This document shows, in pieces, positions 8,879 through 17,370 of a stretch of 33,904 bases of DNA; within the stretch, counting starts at the first letter, position 1, and each line of letters opens with the position of its first letter. Position numbers and translations under genes: made by a program. The notes under the pieces were generated by a model. It searched no databases. It was given only the letters and a program-made list of their open reading frames with translations, and was not told the DNA's origin. Origin of the DNA: an uncultured bacterium (GTDB taxonomy: Bacteria; Verrucomicrobiota; Verrucomicrobiia; Verrucomicrobiales; Akkermansiaceae); the NCBI GenBank assembly GCA_945831585.1, contig CAMACY010000015.1, forward strand, positions 1 to 33,904, written 5' to 3'.

Positions 8879-10342
8879 ATGAGTGAGACTTGTCAGATGA
8901 TACGCAAATGGCTGCCCGTGGCCTGTGTTGCCGCCGGCGTGGTAGCGGTCGGTGGTGTCGCGCTGGGGCTGGCGGAGAAGAGCAAGCATATTGAGGTGGA
9001 TGCGGCGCAGGTGCCGCAACTGACCGAGGAGCAGGCTGATCAGCTGGCCTCCATGGTGCTGGCCAACAAGTGTGCGGCCTGCCACGGCAGCAACCCCACC
9101 TACTCGACCCTGCTCAACATCGGCTCGCTGGGGCTGATGGCTCGCCATGTGGCCGGGGCGCAGCGCTCCTTTACCCTGGAACCGGATGAGTCGGTGCGCC
9201 CCGCGCTAACCAACGTGCTCAAGATAGACTACACGCTCTCTGCGCGCCGCATGCCGCCGATTTCCTACACAATGGCGCACTGGGGCAGCGCGCTGACGGA
9301 GGGCGATGTGGCGCTGCTGCGCCGTGTCTTTGCCACGGACCAGGCGCAAACGGCCATCACGCCCATCGAGCCGGTGGCAGAGCCGACGGATGCCGTAGCA
9401 GCGGCCAAGATTCAGCTGGGGCACCTGCTCTTCAATGACCCGCGCTTGTCGACCAACAACCGCGTGGCCTGCGCCAGCTGCCACACCCTTACCAAGGGCG
9501 GCACGGACAACCTGCCGAAGTCGGAGGGCGTGCCCGGAGCCGACGGCAAGCCCCAGCTGGGCGGCGTCAACGCGCCGACGGTGTTCAACGCCGAGAAACG
9601 CATCCGCCAGTTCTGGGACGGCCGCGCGGCCGACCTGAAGGAACAGGCGGGCGGTCCGCCCCTCAACCCCGTCGAGATGGGCTACGAGCACCCCGAGGAT
9701 TGGGCGAAAATTGCGGCCAAGCTGCAACAGGATCCCGAGCTAGTGGCGCTCTTCGGCTATGTCTACCCGCAAGGAGGCATCACGGGCGACACCATCACGG
9801 ACGCCATTGCCGCCTACGAAAAGACGCTCGTCACGCCCGACAGCGCCTTCGATCGCTACCTGAAGGGGGATGCCGAGGCGCTGACCCCGCAGCAGAAAGC
9901 GGGCTACGAGGCCTTCCGCAGCCACGGCTGCATCACCTGCCATTCGGGCTCGACCATGGGCGGCGCGAGCTTCGAGTACATCAACACCTTTGCCGACCTG
10001 CGCGAGGCGGCGGCGCCCGCCAGCTACGAAGAATCGGCCTATGGGCTGTTTGACTTCACGAAGAAGGAGCAACACCGCGATCTGTTCCGCGTGCCGACCC
10101 TGCGCAATGTAGCGCTGACCAAGCCCTACTTCCACACGGGCTCTGTGCAGAGTTTGGAGGAGGCGGTGCGCATCATGTTCAAGACGCAGTGCGATCGCTC
10201 CGTGAGCACGGAGACGGTGCAGGCCGTCACCGCGTTCCTCGAAGCGCAGACGGGCAAGCTGAACGGCAAGCCGCTCAACGAGCTGACGGCTCAGGATGTC
10301 GCCCCGCAGCACAAGCCCCTACCGACGTCGGCGGGCGAGTAA
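8879..10342 (+). CDS. Tri-heme cytochrome c peroxidase, membrane-anchored (YhjA/CcpA family)
   Basis: The 487-residue protein has an N-terminal membrane anchor (about residues 11-31). Three heme c attachment motifs follow: CAACH at about 65, CASCH at about 198 and CITCH at about 351. Classical bacterial peroxidases have two hemes. The extra N-terminal heme domain plus anchor resembles E. coli YhjA, a quinol peroxidase of the periplasmic face that reduces hydrogen peroxide. FRVPTLRNVALTKPYFHTGS near the C-terminus is the conserved CCP core. I prefer the ATG at 8879 because it lies just downstream of a good promoter; 8897 (MIRKWLPV) is the alternative. A menA gene near the right end of the window fits menaquinol as donor, but that link is inferred. 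Confidence 0.88.
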   Translation: MSETCQMIRKWLPVACVAAGVVAVGGVALGLAEKSKHIEVDAAQVPQLTEEQADQLASMVLANKCAACHGSNPTYSTLLNIGSLGLMARHVAGAQRSFTLEPDESVRPALTNVLKIDYTLSARRMPPISYTMAHWGSALTEGDVALLRRVFATDQAQTAITPIEPVAEPTDAVAAAKIQLGHLLFNDPRLSTNNRVACASCHTLTKGGTDNLPKSEGVPGADGKPQLGGVNAPTVFNAEKRIRQFWDGRAADLKEQAGGPPLNPVEMGYEHPEDWAKIAAKLQQDPELVALFGYVYPQGGITGDTITDAIAAYEKTLVTPDSAFDRYLKGDAEALTPQQKAGYEAFRSHGCITCHSGSTMGGASFEYINTFADLREAAAPASYEESAYGLFDFTKKEQHRDLFRVPTLRNVALTKPYFHTGSVQSLEEAVRIMFKTQCDRSVSTETVQAVTAFLEAQTGKLNGKPLNELTAQDVAPQHKPLPTSAGE

Positions 10343-10363
10343 GCAACACTCATTTTCGCGAAC

Positions 10364-10398
10364 GCCCCGTCCCCCCGCCGAGGAGGACGGGGCTTTTT
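10364..10398 (+). terminator. Rho-independent terminator after the peroxidase gene
   Basis: A perfect 9-bp GC-rich stem, GCCCCGTCC (10364-10372) with GGACGGGGC (10385-10393), is followed directly by five T residues. Confidence 0.85.
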
Positions 10399-10440
10399 GC
10401 TGACGCGCCTGTATTTAGCCCCCATGGCGGCTCTTTGCAC

Positions 10441-10470
10441 TTGACAAGAGCGGGGGTAAGAGCCTAGACT
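10441..10470 (+). promoter_or_regulatory. Sigma-70-type promoter of galE
   Basis: A consensus -35 TTGACA (10441-10446), an 18-bp spacer and -10 TAGACT (10465-10470). The ATG is 46 bp beyond the -10 box, giving a leader of about 40 bases. Confidence 0.75.
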
Positions 10471-10480
10471 CGGGGCAGAA

Positions 10481-10499
10481 CGGCAGGACAGGCCTGCCG
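10481..10499 (+). promoter_or_regulatory. Hairpin in the galE leader
   Basis: CGGCAGG (10481-10487) and CCTGCCG (10493-10499) form a perfect 7-bp stem with a 5-base loop, starting only a few bases after the predicted transcription start. There is no T-run, so it is not a terminator. It may stabilise the 5' end or affect translation. Confidence 0.45.
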
Positions 10500-10516
10500 A
10501 TGTGCTTTCTCTCATC

Positions 10517-11533
10517 ATGAACATATTACTTACCGGCGGAGCCGGCTTCATCGGCTCCCACACGATTATCGAGCTGAACAAATCCGGTCACGATGTGGTG
10601 GTGGTGGACAATCTCGTCAACTCCAACCCCGAGGCGCTCAACCGAGTGGCGGCCATCATCGGCAAGCAGGTACCGTTCATCAAAGCCGATGTGCGCGACC
10701 GCGAGGCGATGGATCGTATCTTCAAGCAGCACAAAATTGACGCGGTGATTCACTTCGCCGGGCTCAAGGCCGTGGGCGAATCCGTCTCCATGCCCCTGGA
10801 GTACTACGAAAACAACATGAACAGCACCTTCGTGCTGCTCGATGTCATGCGTAAGAACGGCTGCAAGAACATCATCTTTTCCTCCTCGGCCACCGTCTAC
10901 GGCGACCCGGCCATCATCCCCATCACCGAGGAATGCCCCAAGGGGCACTGCACCAACCCCTACGGGCAGACCAAGTCGATGCTGGAGGAGGTGCTGATGG
11001 ATGTGCAGAAAGCAGACAAAGAGTGGAATGTGGTGCTGCTGCGCTACTTCAACCCCATCGGCGCGCACCCCTCCGGCACCATGGGCGAAAACCCCAACGG
11101 CATCCCGAACAACCTCATGCCCTACATCACGCAGACGGCCATCGGCATCCGCAAAGAGCTGGGCGTGTTCGGCAACGACTACGACACCCCGGACGGCACC
11201 GGCGTGCGCGACTACATCCACGTCTGCGATTTGGCAGCGGGGCATGTGGCCGCCCTCCAAGCCATTGAGCGCCAGTGCGGGCTGGCTATCTACAATCTGG
11301 GCACCGGGCACGGCTACAGCGTGCTCGATGTCGTCAAAGCCTTCATCAAGGTCAACGGGGTGGATGTTCCCTACAGCATCAAGCCGCGCCGCCCCGGCGA
11401 CATCGCCACCTGCTATTGCAACCCGGCCAAGGCCAAGGCCGAACTCGGCTGGGAGGCGCAGTACGGCATCGAAGAGATGTGCCGCGACAGCTGGAACTGG
11501 CAGAAGAAGAACCCCAAGGGCTATGACGCCTGA
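10517..11533 (+). CDS. galE: UDP-glucose 4-epimerase
   Basis: The 338-residue protein is a full-length short-chain dehydrogenase/reductase epimerase. It has the NAD-binding ILLTGGAGFIGSH at the N-terminus, FAGLKAVGESV, the catalytic Ser-Thr of FSSSATVYGDP and the Tyr-x3-Lys of NPYGQTKSMLEE. YFNPIGAHPSG and a C-terminal YCNPAKAKAELGW follow. GalE interconverts UDP-glucose and UDP-galactose (or the N-acetyl forms in some members) in the cytoplasm. I chose the ATG at 10517 over 10502, because the family starts there and the upstream codons add only MLSLI. It stands alone between its own promoter and a likely terminator. Its product could feed the polysaccharide operon at the left. Confidence 0.95.
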   Translation: MNILLTGGAGFIGSHTIIELNKSGHDVVVVDNLVNSNPEALNRVAAIIGKQVPFIKADVRDREAMDRIFKQHKIDAVIHFAGLKAVGESVSMPLEYYENNMNSTFVLLDVMRKNGCKNIIFSSSATVYGDPAIIPITEECPKGHCTNPYGQTKSMLEEVLMDVQKADKEWNVVLLRYFNPIGAHPSGTMGENPNGIPNNLMPYITQTAIGIRKELGVFGNDYDTPDGTGVRDYIHVCDLAAGHVAALQAIERQCGLAIYNLGTGHGYSVLDVVKAFIKVNGVDVPYSIKPRRPGDIATCYCNPAKAKAELGWEAQYGIEEMCRDSWNWQKKNPKGYDA

Positions 11534-11564
11534 TACGCGGACTTACCAAAACATCTGATTCCCC

Positions 11565-11598
11565 GCGGGGGCGGCGCGATACCGAGCGTCGCCCCCGC
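11565..11598 (+). terminator. GC-rich stem-loop after galE, possible terminator
   Basis: GCGGGGGCG (11565-11573) pairs perfectly with CGCCCCCGC (11590-11598) around a 16-base loop. No T-run follows directly. A second, imperfect hairpin at about 11611-11638 (GCCGCCC with GGGCAGC) is followed by TCTTTT and may be the actual termination point. Confidence 0.5.
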
Positions 11599-11666
11599 TC
11601 GCGCATCGAAGCCGCCCGCCGAGGGCAGCGTCTTTTCGTTTTGAGAGCATATCGGCGCTTTTCTCC

Positions 11667-11695
11667 TTGTATAGCAAACCCGACCATGGTACACT
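11667..11695 (+). promoter_or_regulatory. Sigma-70-type promoter of the sulfatase gene, predicted leaderless
   Basis: -35 TTGTAT (11667-11672), 17-bp spacer, -10 TACACT (11690-11695). The ATG at 11704 comes 8 bp after the -10 box, so the transcript should begin at or within two bases of the start codon. Confidence 0.6.
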
Positions 11696-11703
11696 AAGCA
11701 GGT

Positions 11704-13506
11704 ATGCTCAAAAAACTTCTCATTCTCTTCTCGCTTTCGGGCTGCGCTCTGGCGCAGCAGCCTGCGGAGGGGGCGGCTCCGGGGCAGCCACAGGGCGACC
11801 CGCGACCCAATCTCCTCTTCATTATCACCGATGACCACGCGGTTGAAGCGCTCGGCAGCGGCGAGCAGGATTCGCCCATCCCCCTGCCCGGGTTCCGCCG
11901 TCTGGCGCAGGAGGGCATGGTCTTTGACCGCTCCTACTGCGCCAACTCACTCTGCGGACCCTCCCGCGCCTGCATGCAGACGGGGCGCCACTCGCACAAC
12001 AACGGCTTTTTGTACAACTACGGCGGTCCGGCCTTCGACGGCTCGCAGCCGACTTTCCCCAAGATGCTGCGCGAGGCCGGTTACCAAACGGGTATTGTCG
12101 GCAAGTGGCACCTCATCTCGCAGCCCACGGGCTACGACAGCTGGCAGGTGTTCCCCAACCAAGGGGACTACTGGAACCCTGCGTTCCAGCAGCTCGGGCC
12201 CAACGGGCGAACCGTCACACAGAAACTGCGCGGCTATGTCACCGATGTGGTGACGGACATGGCGGTCACCTGGATGGAGAACCGCGACAAAACCAAACCC
12301 TTTGCCCTGATTGTGGGGCACAAGGCGCCCCACCGCAACTGGATTCCCGCGCCGCGCCACCTGCGCAAGGTTCGCGAGCTGGTGGCCAAGATGACGCCCC
12401 CGGACACGCTGACGGATGATTTCTCCGGGCGTCCGGCCTTCTTCAAGCTCAACCGCCAATCCATTGCCCGCGACCTCTGCAACTGGAATGACAACCACCT
12501 GATGCAGGATGAGATTCCCTTCGATGTGATGAAGGAGATTGTCCCCAAGGGCACCCTCGCCTCCATGATCAAGGCGGGGCGCTTTAAGGATGAGATTCCC
12601 GCGGATTTCGACCTTGCCAAGCATCAGCCCAAGTTTGCGCCCGCCACCAACTTCGGTTGGGATCTCAAGTGGATGGAGCCCGGCTTGCGCGAAATTTACG
12701 AAAACTTCTACAACGAGCGCACCCGAGCCTTTGTGAAAGAATTCCGCGAGGGCAAGATTCAGACCATCGATGACATGGCGCTGCGCCGCTGGCGCTGGTA
12801 CATGGAGGACTATCTCGGCACCGTCATGGCGGTGGACGAATCCATCGCCACGCTGACCGAATACCTCGACAAGCACGATCTTTCCAAGAACACGCTGGTC
12901 ATCTATGTGGGCGATCAAGGCTTCTACCTCGGCGACCACGGGCTGTACGACAAACGCCTCATCTTCGAGCACAGCTTCCGCATGCCCCTCATCATGCGCT
13001 GGCCGGGGCACATTGCCGCCGGGGTGCGTTCGCAGGCCATGGTGCAGAACATTGACTACGCGCCCACGATTCTCGATGTGGCCGGAGCCGCCACACCCGA
13101 GCGCGTCAAGACCTTTGACGGCGTGTCCCTCACCCCCCTGTTTGCCACGGGGGATGCCCCCGCGTTCCGCGACCGCCCGCTTTACTACGCCTTCTACGAA
13201 CAGCCGGGCGAGCACAACGCCCCGCGCCACGACGGTCTGCGCACCGCGCGCTACACCTTTGCCCGCATCTGGACGGCCACGCCCGAGGAGCGCAAGAGCG
13301 GTGTGCGCGAGCCGGCCAACGAGTGGATGCTCATCGACAACGAGGCCGATCCCAAGCAGATGCGCAATGTGGCACAGGATCCGCAGTACGCCCCCGTTGT
13401 CGAGCAAATGAAAGCGCTCTACGAGCAGCTGCGGCAGCAATACCGCGTGCCGAGCGACTGCCCCGGCAGCGGGCCCAAGATTCCCGATTACAAGCCCAGC
13501 TGGTAA
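11704..13506 (+). CDS. Exported sulfatase (S1 family, Cys-type formylglycine enzyme)
   Basis: The 600-residue protein belongs to the arylsulfatase/alkaline phosphatase superfamily. PNLLFIITDDH near residue 38 supplies the paired metal-binding aspartates. Cys84 in NSLCGPSRACMQTGR is the residue converted to formylglycine (C-x-P-S-R). GIVGKWHL and a late VIYVGDQGFYLGDHGLYDK complete the site. The N-terminus is a signal sequence. It contains LSGC at residues 11-14, which fits a lipobox, but ALAQ just after it would also suit signal peptidase I. The enzyme removes sulfate esters from an unknown substrate, probably a sulfated glycan, in the periplasm or at the cell surface. A maturase (anSME or FGE) must be encoded elsewhere. 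Confidence 0.92.
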   Translation: MLKKLLILFSLSGCALAQQPAEGAAPGQPQGDPRPNLLFIITDDHAVEALGSGEQDSPIPLPGFRRLAQEGMVFDRSYCANSLCGPSRACMQTGRHSHNNGFLYNYGGPAFDGSQPTFPKMLREAGYQTGIVGKWHLISQPTGYDSWQVFPNQGDYWNPAFQQLGPNGRTVTQKLRGYVTDVVTDMAVTWMENRDKTKPFALIVGHKAPHRNWIPAPRHLRKVRELVAKMTPPDTLTDDFSGRPAFFKLNRQSIARDLCNWNDNHLMQDEIPFDVMKEIVPKGTLASMIKAGRFKDEIPADFDLAKHQPKFAPATNFGWDLKWMEPGLREIYENFYNERTRAFVKEFREGKIQTIDDMALRRWRWYMEDYLGTVMAVDESIATLTEYLDKHDLSKNTLVIYVGDQGFYLGDHGLYDKRLIFEHSFRMPLIMRWPGHIAAGVRSQAMVQNIDYAPTILDVAGAATPERVKTFDGVSLTPLFATGDAPAFRDRPLYYAFYEQPGEHNAPRHDGLRTARYTFARIWTATPEERKSGVREPANEWMLIDNEADPKQMRNVAQDPQYAPVVEQMKALYEQLRQQYRVPSDCPGSGPKIPDYKPSW

Positions 13507-13533
13507 GCTCGGCTACCGGACACCCCATCATCG

Positions 13534-13567
13534 CGCGCGCTTCCCCGGCGGGAGGCGCGCGTTTTTT
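13534..13567 (+). terminator. Rho-independent terminator after the sulfatase gene
   Basis: A 12-bp stem (outer CGCGCGC at 13534-13540 with GCGCGCG at 13555-13561, continued inward with one U-G pair) closes a CGGC tetraloop and is followed by six T residues. Confidence 0.88.
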
Positions 13568-13588
13568 GCCCTGCTCGGCGACCCGCGC

Positions 13589-13617
13589 TTGACCCGACGG
13601 CGCCGCCTGCGTATACT
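13589..13617 (+). promoter_or_regulatory. Sigma-70-type promoter of manC-ruvX, predicted leaderless
   Basis: -35 TTGACC (13589-13594), 17-bp spacer, -10 TATACT (13612-13617). The ATG at 13625 is 7 bp after the -10 box, so the expected transcription start falls on the start codon. Confidence 0.7.
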
Positions 13618-13624
13618 GCACGCG

Positions 13625-14686
13625 ATGTCTGACCACTACGCCCTCATCCTGGCCGGAGGCAGCGGCACGCGCTTCTGGCCGCTCTCGCGCAACACGCATC
13701 CCAAGCAGCTGCTCGACCTCTTCGGCGACGGCACGCTGCTGCGCCAAACGCTAGATCGCGTCAAGCGCGTGCTGCCCGCCGAGAACATCATCATCCTCAC
13801 CAACCGGCTGCAGGAGGCCGAGCTGCGCCGCCAAGCCGCCGAGCTGCCGCCGGAAAACATCGTGGCCGAGCCCCTGCGGCGCGACACCGCCCCCGCCGTG
13901 GCGCTGGGCATCGGGCTCATTGCCGCGCGCTGCCCCCACGCCGAGATGATGGTGCTGCCCAGCGATGCACTCATCCGTGACGACGAAGCCTTCTGCCGGC
14001 AGGCGCGTGAGGCGCTGGCGCTGGCCGAGCGGGAGTCGGCGCTCATCACCATCGGCATCAAACCCACCTGGCCCTGCCCCTCCTACGGCTACATCGAGCG
14101 CGCCGCAAGGCTGGAGGATAACGCCCTCAGCAGCCCCTGCTACGAGGTAGCGCGCTTCTGCGAAAAACCCGATGCCGCGCTGGCAGCGCAGTACCTGGAG
14201 CAGGGCAACTTTGTGTGGAACGCCGGCATGTTCGTGTGGAACGTAGCGCATGTGCGCCGCGAGCTTGCCGCCCATGCTCCCGAGCTGGCGCAGTTTGTGA
14301 CGCAGCTCTGCCAAAGCGAGAACCCCCGCGCCGCATTCGCCGAACTCTTTGCCGGGCTCACCCCCATTTCCATCGACTATGCCCTCATGGAAAAAGCGCA
14401 GCGCGTGCTCAATCTGGAAGCCGCGTTCGACTGGGATGATGTCGGCTCATGGATTTCCGTGGGCAGCTACCTGCCCCGCTGCGAGGGCAACGCCACCAAC
14501 ACCCCGCTGAGCTGCGAGGGCGCGCGCGACAACATCGTCTACTCAGCAGGCGGCAAGCGCGTGGCGCTCGTGGGGGTGAGCGACCTCATCGTGGTGGACA
14601 CGGACGATGCCCTGCTCATCTGCCGCCGCGAACAGGCCGACTCCATCCGCAAGATTGTGGGCAAGCTGCCGCCCGAACTCACCTGA
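13625..14686 (+). CDS. manC: Mannose-1-phosphate guanylyltransferase
   Basis: The 353-residue protein has the nucleotidyltransferase signature ILAGGSGTRFWPLSRN (about residues 8-23) followed by HPKQLLDLFGD. VLPSDALI, PSYGYIER, ARFCEKPD and FVWNAGMFVWN come next in the order seen in GDP-mannose pyrophosphorylases. It makes GDP-mannose from mannose-1-phosphate and GTP. Only the catalytic part is present: the C-terminal isomerase domain of the roughly 480-residue bifunctional ManC/AlgA enzymes is missing, so this is the short form. I chose 13625 over the ATG at 13589, because 13589 lies inside the -35 box and would add unrelated residues. GDP-mannose could supply the polysaccharide operon. Confidence 0.93.
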   Translation: MSDHYALILAGGSGTRFWPLSRNTHPKQLLDLFGDGTLLRQTLDRVKRVLPAENIIILTNRLQEAELRRQAAELPPENIVAEPLRRDTAPAVALGIGLIAARCPHAEMMVLPSDALIRDDEAFCRQAREALALAERESALITIGIKPTWPCPSYGYIERAARLEDNALSSPCYEVARFCEKPDAALAAQYLEQGNFVWNAGMFVWNVAHVRRELAAHAPELAQFVTQLCQSENPRAAFAELFAGLTPISIDYALMEKAQRVLNLEAAFDWDDVGSWISVGSYLPRCEGNATNTPLSCEGARDNIVYSAGGKRVALVGVSDLIVVDTDDALLICRREQADSIRKIVGKLPPELT

Positions 14687-14701
14687 GCCCCCCGAACCTC
14701 C

Positions 14702-15151
14702 ATGCAACACCCTGCCCTGGCCATCGACTACGGAGAAGCCCGCATCGGCATCGCTGCCAGCGACCCCTGCGGCATTCTGGCGCACCCGGTGGAGAGCATC
14801 GACCGCGCCAAAACCGAGCCGATTGCCCGCATCGGCGAGTTGGTGCGGCAGCGCGGCATACGCACCCTCGTCGTGGGGCTGCCGCTGCGGCTCGACGGCA
14901 GCGAGGGCAGCGCCTGCGCCAAGGTGCGCCGCTTTGCGGCGGCGCTGCGCGCCGCCCTACCCGAGCTACCCCTCGAATTTCAGGATGAATTCCTCAGCAC
15001 GGCCACCGCGCAGGAAAAACTGCACGCCGTCGGCAAGAAGAGCCTGCAGTTCCGCCCCATTATCGACCAGGCGGCAGCGGTAGAAATCCTCAACCGCCGC
15101 ATGGAGCTCGATACACCCGCACTTCTGACCGATTTTCCGCCGGAATTATGA
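14702..15151 (+). CDS. ruvX: RuvX/YqgF-family Holliday junction resolvase or pre-16S rRNA nuclease
   Basis: The 149-residue product has the RNase H-like fold markers of YqgF: LAIDYGEARIGIAASD at the N-terminus with the first catalytic Asp, VVGLPLRLDGSEG in the middle, FQDEFLSTATAQ with the conserved Glu, and the final catalytic Asp in IIDQAAAVEIL. Family members process the 5' end of pre-16S rRNA and have been proposed to resolve Holliday junctions. The gene begins 15 bp after manC with no promoter of its own, so the two are probably co-transcribed. The pairing with manC has no obvious functional logic. Confidence 0.92.
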   Translation: MQHPALAIDYGEARIGIAASDPCGILAHPVESIDRAKTEPIARIGELVRQRGIRTLVVGLPLRLDGSEGSACAKVRRFAAALRAALPELPLEFQDEFLSTATAQEKLHAVGKKSLQFRPIIDQAAAVEILNRRMELDTPALLTDFPPEL

Positions 15152-15183
15152 CACCCGCCCCCCCTGCGGACGGGGAAAGGTAC

Positions 15184-15212
15184 TTGCCAAGGGCGAGCGG
15201 CAGTGCTAATAT
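15184..15212 (+). promoter_or_regulatory. Sigma-70-type promoter of the acetyl-CoA synthetase gene
   Basis: -35 TTGCCA (15184-15189), 17-bp spacer, -10 TAATAT (15207-15212). The start codon is 52 bp downstream of the -10 box. A short stem AGCCC (15220-15224) with GGGCT (15235-15239) lies at the predicted 5' end of the leader. Confidence 0.7.
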
Positions 15213-15264
15213 CGGGTTGAGCCCCTGTTCCCACGGGCTACTCTTTCCACAACCCATTACAACC

Positions 15265-17346
15265 ATGTCACTCGCATCATTCTTCGACCCGAAGAGCATC
15301 GCCGTGGTCGGCGTGTCCGATAATCCCAGCAAACTGGGCGCCGTTGTCTTCAACAACATCATCAGCGCCGACTACAAGGGGCACCTGTATGGTGTCAACC
15401 CCAAACTCGACGGCAAGGAGCTCTGCGGCAAGCCCTGCTACGGCAGCGTGGACAAAATCCCCGAGCCCGTTGATTTGGTCGTGATTCTGGTGCCCGCCCG
15501 CTTCACCGAGGGCACCATCGACCAGTGCATTGCCAACGGCACGAAGAACATCTCCATCATCACCGCCGGCTTTGCCGAGGTCGGTGAGAAGGAGCTCGAG
15601 AAGCGCATCGCTCAAAAATGCCTCGACAACGGCATCAACCTGCTGGGGCCGAACTGCCTGGGTCACATCTCCACCTTCACCAACCTCAACGCTTCCTTTG
15701 CAGACGGCAACCCCGCCAAGGGGAATGTCGCGTTCATCTCCCAGTCGGGTGCCTACTGCTCGGCCATCATGGACTGGGCGGCCGGCAAGGGCATCGGCTT
15801 CTCGCACTTCATCTCCATCGGCAACAAGGCGCTCATGGGCGAGGACACCCTGCTGGATGCCCTGCAGCACGACCCGAACACCAACGCCTTCGTCTTCTAC
15901 CTCGAATCGCTGAAGAACGGCAAGGAATTCCTCAAGGTGCTCAAGAAGGTTTCCGACACCAAACCCTGCGTCATCATGGAGCCGGGCAAGAGCAAGAAGG
16001 CACAGGCGGCCTCGCTCTCGCACACGGGTTCGCTGGCGCCCAACTACCGCGTGCTGGAAATTGCCCTGCAAGGCGCCGGCGCGGTGCAGGCCTACAACGA
16101 CCGCGAGCTCTTCGGCCTGCTGGAGATTTTGCAGTATGCTAACCACCACGAGTTTGACGGCGAGGTGGCCGTGCTGACCAACGCCGGCGGCGTGGGTGTG
16201 CTCACCTCGGACCTCTGCGAGGAGGCAGGACTCGACCTGACCCGCCCGCACGAGGAGACCATCGCCAAGCTCAAGGCCGTGCTGACGCCGGAGGCCTCGC
16301 TGGGCAACCCCGTCGACGTGGTGGGCGATGCCCTGGCTGACCGCTACGAGAATGCCCTGCGCGTGCTCTGCGAGAGCGGGCAGTACAAGAACATCCTCGT
16401 GCTGCTGACGCCGCAGCGCGTCACCGACCCCACGGGCACGGCGCAAGCCATCGTCAAGCTGGCGCCTCAGTTCAAGAATGTCAACATCTTCTGCGCTTTT
16501 GTGGGCGGCGCCCGCGTGGAGGAAGGTCGCCGCATTCTCGCCGACAATCACGTGCTGGTCTACGAGTACCCGAACGATGTGGTGCGCCTGCTCGGTCTGC
16601 TCAAGGGGCAGATGGCCTACAAGGGCAAGAAGCTCGCCACCGTGGAGACGCAGGAGCTGCCCGCCGAGCTCAAGCAGCAGGTGAGCGAGGCCAAGGCCGC
16701 CGGGCTGGCTTCCCTGCCGCAGGTGACGGTCAACGCGCTCATGCAGCACTACGGCATCGACTTCCCCAAGAGCGGCAACTTCACCGACAAGGCCGAGGCG
16801 CTCGCATTCTGCAAGAGCATTTTCCCGAACGCCGTGGTGCTCAAGCTCTCCGCCCCCGATGCGCTGCACAAGACGGAGATGAAGGGTATCTACCTCAACA
16901 TCAACAGCGAGGAGAGCTTCAACGAGGCTTGGAGCGGGCTGTGGGGTTCCATTGAGAAATTCCAGCTCAAGGGTGCTTCCGTCCTCATTCAGGAGATGAT
17001 TACCAAGGCCACGGAGACCATCATCGGCGTCAACAGCGACAAGAACTTCGGCCGCGTCATGGTCTTCGGCACCGGCGGCATCTACACCGAGGTCATGCGC
17101 GACACAACGATGCGTATCCTGCCCTGCGAGGACTTCGATACCATGATCCGTGAGACCAAGGTGGGCACCATCCTCAACGGTGTGCGCGGCGAGGCTCCCA
17201 AGGCCGTCGGTCCGCTGGCCGACACGCTCCGCAAGGTGCAGCAGCTCGTGCTGGAAGTGCCGGAAATCACCGCCATCGACGGCAACCCCGTGCTCGTCAC
17301 GGCCGACCGCGCCGTCGTGGTCGACTTCAAGATGCTGCTCAAGTAA
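15265..17346 (+). CDS. Acetyl-CoA synthetase, ADP-forming (fused alpha-beta subunits)
   Basis: The 693-residue protein carries both subunits in one chain. The N-terminal half has the CoA-binding Rossmann domain (FFDPKSIAVVGVSDNPSKLG) and the succinyl-CoA-ligase-like domain. Its phosphorylated His is about residue 253 in SLSHTGSLAPNY. The C-terminal half, from about residue 485, is an ATP-grasp domain with KLSAPDALHKTEMKGIYLN, VLIQEMITKATETIIGV and VMVFGTGGIYTE. The enzyme converts acetyl-CoA, ADP and phosphate to acetate, CoA and ATP, an energy-yielding step in fermenters that lack acetate kinase/Pta. I chose 15265 because the upstream in-frame ATG at 15148 precedes the promoter. No Shine-Dalgarno sequence is present. 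Confidence 0.95.
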   Translation: MSLASFFDPKSIAVVGVSDNPSKLGAVVFNNIISADYKGHLYGVNPKLDGKELCGKPCYGSVDKIPEPVDLVVILVPARFTEGTIDQCIANGTKNISIITAGFAEVGEKELEKRIAQKCLDNGINLLGPNCLGHISTFTNLNASFADGNPAKGNVAFISQSGAYCSAIMDWAAGKGIGFSHFISIGNKALMGEDTLLDALQHDPNTNAFVFYLESLKNGKEFLKVLKKVSDTKPCVIMEPGKSKKAQAASLSHTGSLAPNYRVLEIALQGAGAVQAYNDRELFGLLEILQYANHHEFDGEVAVLTNAGGVGVLTSDLCEEAGLDLTRPHEETIAKLKAVLTPEASLGNPVDVVGDALADRYENALRVLCESGQYKNILVLLTPQRVTDPTGTAQAIVKLAPQFKNVNIFCAFVGGARVEEGRRILADNHVLVYEYPNDVVRLLGLLKGQMAYKGKKLATVETQELPAELKQQVSEAKAAGLASLPQVTVNALMQHYGIDFPKSGNFTDKAEALAFCKSIFPNAVVLKLSAPDALHKTEMKGIYLNINSEESFNEAWSGLWGSIEKFQLKGASVLIQEMITKATETIIGVNSDKNFGRVMVFGTGGIYTEVMRDTTMRILPCEDFDTMIRETKVGTILNGVRGEAPKAVGPLADTLRKVQQLVLEVPEITAIDGNPVLVTADRAVVVDFKMLLK

Positions 17347-17370
17347 GAGCCCACGCCTCTCGTTCCTTCC

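Noticed and set aside
11947..13440. Minus-strand open frame of 497 codons opposite the sulfatase
   Set aside because: It is a codon-position shadow of a clear sulfatase, with no recognisable motifs.
15277..16869. Minus-strand open frame of 530 codons opposite the acetyl-CoA synthetase
   Set aside because: The sense strand encodes a full, well-conserved enzyme. The antisense product is low-complexity and has no promoter near its start.
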